Of a stretch of 64,000 nt of DNA, positions 55,683 to 64,000 are shown piece by piece. The DNA lies in NCBI GenBank assembly GCA_023512835.1, contig CM042090.1, positions 2,054,826-2,118,825 on the forward strand. Reading direction: 5' to 3'. The notes under the pieces are model-generated. The model did not search any database. It was not told the DNA's origin and worked only from the letters and a program-made list of their open reading frames with translations. Position 1 is the first letter of the stretch. The number at the start of each line of letters is the position of its first letter. The stretch is from Taxillus chinensis. Taxonomy: Eukaryota > Streptophyta > Magnoliopsida > Santalales > Loranthaceae. The position numbers were made by a program, and so were the translations under genes.

Positions 55683-56464
55683 GCACTGATGCGGAGTAAG
55701 CTCTCCGAAATACTACTCATGCGGAGTAAGGAAGCGTTAATGCGGAATAAGGATTCCAGGACTTTATTCATACGGAGTAAGCAATCACTGACACAGAGTA
55801 ATGATCCGAGCTTCATTCATGCGGAGTAAGGAACCTTGCGACGGACCAAGAAGACGCTGCTTCATCTCTCCAAGCCGCATTTAATGCTAGCAGCTCGCTA
55901 CGTCCCGATGTAAGACAAACTCATTGAACACCTAAATTGTCTGACACGTGGAATACGCGAAGATGTGGATGCAGTCTCAATGCAATTGGAATCAAGCAAA
56001 GAATTCAATATACTTATATTTCCAATACTTCGAGCTCCACATCCGCAGCAGTTAAAGCAGTATCAACTTCCGAGAGAACTTCAATGCTTCACTCAGCTCG
56101 GAAAATGCAATTCCAAGATAGATTCCTAGGATGTTTATATATACCTGAGGCAATGTAAATATAAAGAGCGAACATACAAAAAAATAGAACATATACTCGC
56201 GTGAGAAGCACAAGAGTTCATAGAGATTAAGATCGCCAGTGTGTGAAACTGGAAAACTGAGTGCTATTGTAATCAGTTGTATTAGCTGCTTATTTTGTTG
56301 TAATTATCATCAGATAATAAAGCAAAATACTTTCACTATCTAGTTATCTTCCGCACTGATTTTATATCTTTTAACCAGATTGTGCTATACTTGTGAGATA
56401 AAAGGAGTTTTGATTTAAGCCTATTCACCCCCCCCCCCCCCCTCTAGGCTACTAGGGACCAACA
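55683..56464 (+). repeat. C3 5' LTR, right part
   Basis: Begins with the second GCACT target copy and the same gcggagtaag array as the left part, then TATA (TTTATATATA, about 56134-56143), ATTCAC followed by 15 C and CTCTAGG, and the end GGGACCAACA. Together with the left part the LTR is about 1.23 kb. Confidence 0.9.
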
Positions 56465-56466
56465 AG

Positions 56467-56478
56467 TGGTATCAGAGC
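56467..56478 (+). other. Primer-binding site of C3, initiator Met tRNA type
   Basis: TGGTATCAGAGC two bases after the LTR end. Confidence 0.93.
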
Positions 56479-56524
56479 ACGTTCTATTAGCTCTAATAGA
56501 GATCTCACTCTTTCACTCTCAAAA

Positions 56525-58430
56525 ATGGCCGAAGAAAGCAGCATGCTGTTCAACACTCGCCTTAACTCCAGAGGTGCACAAGAGCCCCTTCCAAATCGAA
56601 GCAGCAGTGAAAATGTCGATCCACCTCAACCTGCTGCTACCGCTGCTGCACAACCATGGAGTTCTGGCTTCACTCTGACAAAGCCACCCAAGTTCACACC
56701 TGAGCTTTTCTCCTAGTGGAAAGCTCGCGTGAGAATGTTCATGGTCTGCCATGATCACCTCATGTGGCCATGTCTTCATCAGGAGATTCCCACTTCGATG
56801 ACTATCGGAGAACATGGAGTCAGAAGACCAAAGACTGATGCCGAACTCACCAACGATGAAAGAGCCTGGCAGTGTGCCAACGAAAAGGCTCTGGCATATG
56901 TTACATCTTCTTTGGATTCCGAGGCTTTCACGGACGTCCAGGGCTGCACGACAGCAAAAGCTATCTGGGATAAACTGACAATCCTCTATGAGGGAAGTCA
57001 GTCCCAAATGCAGAACGTTATCTGTACTCTCAAGCAGAACTTTGAGAGTTTCAATCATAAACTGGGCGAATCACTCGAAAGCATCTATCGGAGATTCGGC
57101 AAGCTCATCCTTGAGCTAAAGACTGTCAATGAGCATTATTCTTAATCTCAGATCAATGACAAGTTCTTTCGCTCATTGCCGGATCGCTACTACTCCAAAC
57201 AACTCCAGATGCAATCAGACAAGAACTGGCAGTATGTTCCCCTTGAAGAACTATATGGAGAGCTGCAGACTCACGAAGTCAGGTTTAAATACTCTAACCG
57301 GGATGAGAAAATAGCTCGGAAAGAAAAGGGGGTAGCTCTTAAAGCTACGGAATGTCTAAGCATACTGAGGAATGATGATACGGACGCGTCCGAGAATTCT
57401 GATTCTGACGAGGAGGAGGAGATAACTCTTCTTGTCAAATCCTTTGAGCAATTCCTACGGAAAAGCAGAATTCAGGAGACGCTCCTCATCATCTTTCCAA
57501 AGAAAGGAGCGACCGGAATCCAGTTCCCAGGAATGCTACAACTGTGGGAAAACCGGTCACTGGGCCAAGGACTATAGATCCAAATCTAAAGTGGCCGAGA
57601 AAAGTGACAAGGTAACTCCTCGCCGCTCCACCTCAGACAACAGCAAGAACAAGAGGAAGGCGTTCGTTACAAAATACATCAGTGGCTCGGAAGAAAAGGA
57701 GGAATCCTCAGATGATGAGCCAACTCCCAAGCCGAACGTCTGCTTCATGGCAAATTCTGAGGTACCTTCGATCTCTGAGCTCATGAGTAGATTAGAATCT
57801 CTTATTACTGAACGTGATCATGAAAAGAATGAAAGACTAATAATTACTCAAATGTACAAAGATATGGAAAGTCAGAATAAACATCTTGAGATTACTGTTG
57901 CTAGATTAGAAAAAGACATAATTGACTTCTAGAGTAAAGAGGCTTGGTATCATGATCTAAGAGCTGAAAATTATCTGTTAAATACCAACCTAATGGGCCT
58001 AAAAGTTATTGTGAAACGACTCGAAAATGAACTGGAACAGGAAAAGGAAATAAATCGTAAGTGGCTAAAATCCGGAGAAATAGCCTCTACTTTTAGGACT
58101 GATCCTGACAACATCCGAGTCAAACCTGGCCTAGGTTCCGAACCATCGACTTCCATTGTTCAAGCTACTGAGTGTTCTCCGGACTTCACTCTGAAACTAA
58201 CCAACTTATATCCTGTTAGTACGTCTAAACCGTTGGATGGTTTCATTTCAGGTGGCACCATAGTTTATGATTGTGGAGCTGAGGCTGTTACTGCACTTCC
58301 CACAACTGAAACTAACAAATTAAGGTCAACCTGGAAAGTTAAAAATCCGAGCAAAGTTAAATCCGGATCTGTTGACACTAATGCTGTTCTTTTTTACCAC
58401 CCGACACAAGTTTGGGCACCAAAAGTGTAA
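56525..58430 (+). pseudogene. gag: C3 gag with zinc knuckle and coiled coil
   Basis: The start at 56525 (MAEESSMLF) is 60 bases after the LTR in good context. Capsid motifs WKARVRMFM and AKAIWDKLTILYEG follow. The zinc knuckle CYNCGKTGHWAKDY (about 57537-57578) has Tyr where the last Cys is expected, one G-to-A change. Residues coded at about 57780-58080 form a likely coiled coil, typical of Sirevirus gag. Stops at 56714 (TAG), 57144 (TAA) and 57930 (TAG) and a frameshift near 57465 break it. Confidence 0.88.
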
Positions 58431-59378
58431 ACTGTTGTCTTTCAGGAGCATCTCTGGAATGCATTTCCGGATCACTTGAAGTTAAAGATCAATCAAAGCA
58501 AGTGGATCCTCGATAGTGGATGCTCCAGACATATGACGGGTGATCAGACTCTACTCGTTGAAGTTAATGACAAATGAGGTCCATCCGTTTCATATGGTGA
58601 TAATAGCCAAGGTAAGACTGTCAGGTATGGCACTTTAATCAATGGCTGTGTATCAATCACTAGAGTTGCACTAGTCGAAGGTTTGAAGCATAATTTGCTA
58701 AGTGTCAGTAATTTATGTGACAAAGGATTTACCGTTTCCTTTATGTCCAACACCTGCACAGTGAGGGAAAACTTATCCGGAGATGTTAAGTTATCCGGAT
58801 CAAGAGATGGGGACATATACTCAGTGGTTTTAAGAAATAATTCTTCTGAACCTGTATGCTTCCTCACTATAGCATCAGATGAAGATAGTTGGCTATGGCA
58901 CAAGCGATGCGCACATTTAAACTTTAAGACCTTGTCTAAGTTAGCGTCACTCGATCTTGTCACTGGTCTACCTAAACACAAATACTCCAGAGACACTCTC
59001 TGTCGAGAATGCCAACTTGGAAAACAGACCAAACATAGCTTCAAGAGCAAATCAGTTAATTCAATAACTGCTCCTCTACAACTTCTTCATATGGACCTCT
59101 GTGGTCCTATTTCTGTTCCTTCACTAGCTGGTGCGAGATATACCCTTGTGGTTATCGATGATTTCACCAGGTACACATGGGTGATGTTCCTGAAATCTAA
59201 GGATCAAACCTTTGAGCATCTTGTAGATCTTTTCAACTGGATACGCAATTCACAAGGATTGAGCATTAAATGCATCAGGAGTGATCATGGTACAGAATTT
59301 GATTTCTCAGATATGAGATCATATTGTTCTGAACAGGGCATTCAGCATGACTTCTCTGCGCCTAGAACTCCACAATAA
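58431..59378 (+). pseudogene. C3 protease, pre-integrase and integrase core
   Basis: Protease active site WILDSGCSRHMTGD at about 58504 is intact; TGA at 58575-58577 (from CGA) follows soon. The frame 58683-59378 has WLWHKRCAHLNF and CRECQLGKQ (HHCC zinc finger), LHMDLCGPI (first Asp) and IRSDHGTEF (second Asp). It ends at TAA 59376-59378, one change from CAA. The Glu of GVAERKN lies just after it. Confidence 0.9.
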
Positions 59379-61773
59379 AATGGGGTAGCTGAGCGTAAGA
59401 ATCACACCTTAGTCGAGGCTGGCAGATCTATGCTAGCAGGGGCAAAGCTTCCTCTCAGTCTATAGGCTAAAGCTGTGTCCACTGCCTACTATGTTCAGAA
59501 CGGAACTCTAATAAATAAATCTACCATGAAAACACCCTATGAGATGTGGAGAGGACGAAAGCCTTCAATTTCACATTTCAGAGCCTTTGGGTGTACTTGC
59601 TATATATTGAACAACAGCAAAGAACCCCAAAATAAATTTGAACCAAAATCTGATGATGGGATTTTTGTCGGGTACTCATTACATAGCAAGGCTTATCGGG
59701 TCTTCAATAGAAAACTTTTTAAAGTTGAAAAATCTATCCATGTGACCTTTGATGAAACCAATCTTGATTGGTCAAAAGTTGCTTCTTCAAGTTCTAACGT
59801 ACAGGTTCAAGACAACAACATTGACTATTCAAAGAGTATGACTGTTCCTGTTACACATGCTGACCAACCACGGTGCACCAGCGAAGCACAAAGAAATGAT
59901 ATGGACGATGCTACGGATGAATCAGACTCAGGACTACCGTTAAACTCCGGACACGTTCCTACGGATATTCAAAATTCTGGAGTACCTTCAAGTCCGTCCG
60001 GACCAGTTAACACTGAAAGCAATAGTGTTGATTCCACTGTACCTACTAATACGGAAACATCTAGTCCGGAAGAAGCTCAACAGGCGAATGTACCTGAACC
60101 ACCTAATCTGGAAGAGCTTCAAGTTATTCAAGGTCAACCATCATATGCACAGAATTACAGGTGGACTCAAAATCATCCCTCAGATCAAGTGATTGGTGAT
60201 CCTACTGTTGGTGTAAGAACAAGAGCAGCCACCTCCAACATTTGTCTTTACTCATATTTTCTATCTCAAATAGAACCAAAGGTGGTAGATGAAGCTCTTC
60301 AGGATTCGAACTGGATAGAAGCCATGCAAGAAGAGCTGAATCAATTTAAAAGAAATGATGTGTGGACTCTAGTACCAAGGCCTAAGTCTCAGCAAGTCAT
60401 TGGAGTTAAATGGGTGTTCCGGAACAAGCTTAATACTGATGGTATAGTAATCCAGAATAAAGCCAGACTGGTAGCCAAAAGATATCATCAAGAAGAAGGA
60501 ATAGACTATGACAAGACCTTTGCTCCGGTAGCAAGACTTGAGGCAATCAGAATGTTTCTGGCGTATGCTTCATATGAAAACTTCATAGTTTATCAAATGG
60601 ACATCAAAAGCGCATTTCTGAATAGAGATCTTCAAGAGGAGGTGTATGTTGAACAACCTCCCGGTTTCATAGAACCCAAGGCTGGACATCTGGTCTACGA
60701 GCTACGGAAAGCCTTGTATGGGTTGAAGCAAGCTCCAAGAGCCTGGTACGACACACTGTCAGAATTCCTACTTGCTCACAACTTTCAAAAAGGGAAAATA
60801 GACACCACTTTATTTCCACGAAAAGAGAATGGACACACTCTGATCGTACAGATATATGTGGATGATATCATTTTTGGATCAACAAATCCGAAGCTCTGTG
60901 AAGAGTTTGCAAAGTTGATGACTGGAAAGTTTGAGATGAGTATGATGGGAGAACTGTCCTACTTCCTCAGAATAGAAGTTAAACAATTGAAGGAAGGAAT
61001 CTTCATTGATCAAGCTAAGTATACACATGATCTTATTAAGAAGTTTGGTATGGAAGGTTCATCTCCCGTCAAGACTCCGATGCCAGTCTGTGCCAAGTTA
61101 GACCCTGATGTGGACGGCAAATCAGTAAATGTGATTGAATATAGAGGGATGATAGGATCCTTGCTGTATCTTACAGCAAATCGCCCAGACATTGTGTTTG
61201 CAACGTACATCTGTGCACGATATCAGGCGAATCCCAAGGAGTCACATATGCTTCATGTTAAATGGATATTAAGGTATCTCAAAGGAATGATGAATTTGGG
61301 ACTCTGGTACCCAAAGGAGTCCAACTTCACCTTATCCGAATACTCCGATGCTGATTTTGCTGGGTGTCGCATCGACAGGAAGAGCACAAGTGGTATGTGT
61401 CAATTTCTTGGAAATAGATTAATTTCATGGTTCAGTAAGAAGCGAGTCGTATCAACCTCTACCGTCGAGGCGGAATATATACTTCTTTGGGAGTTCGTGT
61501 GCACGCCTACTCTGGATGCAAAGTCAACTTACTAACTACGGTTTCAATATGACATCTATTCCACTCTACTGTGACAACACTAGTGCAATTGCAATAAGCA
61601 ATAATCCTGTCATGCACCCAAAGACGAAGCACATTGAGGTCAGGTATCACTTCATTCGCGATCATGTTCTCAAAAAGAATATATCTCTGGAACATGTTGC
61701 AACTGAAGATCAACTGGCAGACATTCTTACAAAGCCCCTACCTGATGCAAGATTTTCTGAACTACTCTTCTGA
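59379..61773 (+). pseudogene. C3 integrase end, reverse transcriptase and RNase H
   Basis: After a TAG at 59463-59465 (from TGG) one frame of 686 codons is open (59475-61535). It holds the integrase C-terminus, a Ser/Pro-rich linker, and a full [47 protein letters not shown] (both Asp). RNase H runs [15 protein letters not shown] and STVEAEYI, then a frame slip at about 61490 leads to YCDNTSAIAISNN and the end ILTKPLPDARF at 61773. Confidence 0.91.
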
Positions 61774-63250
61774 TTAGGTATACTTGATCTTTCTGCATAG
61801 CTTCACTTAAATCAATCAACAGTATGTCTTCAGAATATGCATTGTGCTTTTATTGAAAGTAATGGATTCATACGGAATTTAATTTTTGATCATACTTACT
61901 GCTTAAAGTGTCCTATGCGTCTGATAAAAACCAAAGTTTTGTTATTGGGGGGATGCTTGCGTTTCCCGACTGAAGTCGTTTAAGCCAACATGATTAAAAC
62001 TTATATAAATAATCTTTTTAGGATTTCATGATCTTGCTTCTCATTCTCCACCACATGATAAATGCCGGTTCATTTAGATTGCTCTATTATCATGTATAGT
62101 TGAAGATATGAAATGGGTTAGCTCGGAATGTCTGGCGGATGTATATGCGAATGATCGATCGATTTCGAAGTGTAGTTTCCTAAAAGGGTAGACAGCGCTA
62201 ACTTTCTCCAAGCAGGAAACGTCAATCGAGAGGATCGCATGGTCTGCGGGGGAGAAAATGCTTTATTAATAAATCTAGTAATACCCCTCGTATATGACTC
62301 ATGATCTCTTTCCTGGCTGTCTATTTGAGGGGGAGTCTTTCACTGAGAGGATTGCATGATCTAAGGGGGAGCAAAAGCTTCAGTTATTACCTCTGTAATG
62401 ACCCCTTTTATGTCTCGGATGCTCCTTCCTCTAAACTTTCACCTCCGGATCTGACTGGACATGCAATCATGAATCAGAATTGTGGCATGGCTGGATGTTT
62501 TTCTTTCCTCAACTGTGCATTTTAATCTGACAATCATCTGCCTACTTTTGACATGTGTTCAAATTCCCAGTTTCACTCATGAATCCTAACTTGAGAAAAT
62601 CATATGATTTTTAATTTATCTTAGCCATCACTATCAGTATGAAGGTTTCGCTATGTTGACTTATATGAACTTACGTGGTTATCAGTTGTTATATGCATTT
62701 TCTTCAGTAATTTGATCATAATTCACATGTATATATCTTGTTACTATTCTTACATATGCATAAGTTCTGTCTCTCTTTAGTTCGGATTATGATGTTCTCA
62801 CCAAGACTATTTGATCCATATCCGTACTAACTCTACCTGTTAGTCTTCTGTTCTTTTAGTTTACATTTCAGAGCTACAGGTTCAGATTCTCTTTGCATTT
62901 CATTGCTCTATCTTGTTTTGATGACTCGGATCTGAAGTGTTGTGGTACTTCATATTTCCTTGACACCAAGACAGCAAAGGAATCATTTTTCTTTAGCACT
63001 CAGCTTCTACAGTCTTAGTTGTTTATCATCCGGATAAAGTTTAAACGAACAATCACTAGCTCGGATGAGTGTCAGTCTACTTCCTCCTGACTCTTGAATC
63101 TCTCACTTCGCGATAACACAAGTGATTATCTTACATCGCGTCTTTTTGAGGAGGAATAATGATGGTTCATTAAATGCACGTCTCGAGCCCGCAAATTGTC
63201 TTTTCTAAAATCCGGAAGTATGCATACAGCTGTGTTTTTTGAATGGTTAA
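61774..63250 (+). other. C3 3' region with repeated polypurine-like tracts
   Basis: Long 3' part without a gene. G-rich purine tracts at about 62247, 62326 and 62362 (GCGGGGGAGAAAA, GAGGGGGAG, AAGGGGGAGCAAAA). The blocks 62229-62299 and 62345-62417 are diverged copies. Sireviruses are known for long 3' regions with several such tracts. The 3' LTR is not reached. Confidence 0.75.
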
Positions 63251-64000
63251 TGTCATCACCAGTTTTCGTCTGGGCCCATTTGGGGTGAGCCCAAACTAAA
63301 CCAATGATGAGAAATTTAGAGTCGCCACCAACTGTTTTTGGGGGTGCAGTTGGTCACCTAAAAACGTGTGTGGTCTACATTACCAGATAAGGGTTCGGGG
63401 GTTGGTTACGTGTAGGGAAGGATTAGCACCCCTACAGTGCCCTTTCGGTACCTATAGGAAGAGGAGGTTTTCTATTTTGTTTGTACTACCATGACGGGGT
63501 TAAGTTTCCTAAAAAGTCTATAATTTTTATTTAGCTAAGTTATTTATTAAAGTTGTGGTTAAAATGGATTTGCCCTAAATTTCTAAAGGGAATCCTAAAA
63601 GTTTTGATTTTTTGTTTGAACTGGAAAATGAGATCCTAGGGGTTGATTTTGGGGTTTGGTTTTATTTTGGAAATTGAAGTCCTCAAATATGATTTTTTTT
63701 CCTTTTTTATTTTCCCTTTTTTTGGTTTTTTTTTGGGTTAGAAAACATACATTTTTTTGTTTTTTATGTTTTGTAAAAAAAACGTTTTGTTTTGGTTTGC
63801 TTCATTTTTTTGGTTTTTTTCTTTTTTTTTTGTTTTTGGAAATTGAAGTACCAATTTGATTTTCTTTTTTTTTTGTTTGAAAACATGAAAACGTTTTTTT
63901 TTTGTTTTTTTTGTTTTGTTATTGTTTTGTTTTTTGTTTTTTTTTTTTTTTTTTGTTTTTGGAAACCTTTCTTTCTTTCTTTTTGCAAACCCAAAATCTT
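63251..64000 (-). repeat. T2: 3' LTR of a second Tat/Ogre-like element, partial
   Basis: On + it starts tgtcatcaccagttttcg and follows the T1 LTR with about 10-15% difference by eye and several indels. The rest lies beyond the window. gttaa at 63246-63250 would be the left target duplication. The Phe/Lys-rich frames here come from T-rich tracts. Confidence 0.92.

Larger units (their letters stand above)
37726..63250 (+). mobile_element. C3: Sirevirus-like Ty1/Copia element hosting T1
   Basis: 5' LTR (37726-38182 and 55683-56464, split by T1), initiator-Met primer site, gag with coiled coil, protease, integrase, RT, RNase H and a long 3' region with several polypurine-like tracts. Copia domain order and wording fit Sireviruses. 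Its 3' LTR is not reached: T2 starts at 63251. It inserted into the RT of A2. Confidence 0.9.

Overview
Plant nuclear DNA: a 64 kb nest of LTR retrotransposons with no recognisable host gene. The evidence is long LTRs bounded by TG...CA, tRNA primer-binding sites, polypurine tracts (PPT), and broken gag/pol frames of typical plant Ty3/Gypsy lineages (Tekay/Del-like chromovirus, another chromovirus, Athila-like, Tat/Ogre-like) and Ty1/Copia lineages (Sirevirus/Tork-like). An Ogre-type element with an extra 5' ORF, a second RNase H and a short intron, together with Athila and Sirevirus relatives, points to an angiosperm with a large, repeat-rich genome. The species cannot be told from the sequence.

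Layout (labels are mine). 1-8538: G1, a Tekay-like chromovirus on +, missing only the start of its 5' LTR. 8539-9320: G3, a minus-strand LTR piece cut by G1. 9321-16172: G2, a minus-strand Tekay-like element with its integrase cut by G3 and its own 5' LTR at 13783-16172. 16173-21079: C1, a Copia element on + whose 5' part was removed by G2. 21320-21471: end of a G2-like LTR. 21472-28341: G4, a broken chromovirus on +, split inside RT by a solo Gypsy LTR (sG, 22959-26721, target duplication TACAT), which is itself split by a solo Copia LTR (sC, 23622-25643, target duplication AAAAC). 28342-29945: C2, a second Copia fragment fused to the G4 integrase. 29990-31640: an Athila-like LTR on + with a tRNA-Asp-type primer site (A1). 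31640-37725: A2, an Athila-like element on -, with a solo Athila LTR (sA, 35497-37296) between RT and RNase H. From 37726: C3, a Sirevirus-like Copia on +, whose 5' LTR is split by T1, a complete 17,500 bp Tat/Ogre-like element on - (38183-55682, target duplication GCACT). C3 coding runs 56525-61773. T2, a second Ogre LTR, enters the C3 3' region at 63251 and leaves the window.

Insertion order from the junctions: A2 before C3 before T1 and T2; G4 before sG before sC; C1 before G2 before G3 before G1. All coding regions carry stops or frameshifts, many explained by single C-to-T or G-to-A changes as expected for methylated heterochromatin. T1 is the best preserved.

The most interesting signals are in LTR control regions and non-coding parts: paired inverted repeats with changed but still complementary arms, ATCAAAAC/ACGT palindromes whose copy number differs between LTRs, a sense-strand GA tract downstream of TATA in several unrelated LTR families, a second copy of the first ten primer-binding bases in U5 of the Ogre LTRs, an in-frame GT-AG intron in T1 that makes an immediate stop when retained, and a 37-bp minisatellite in the T1 3' region.
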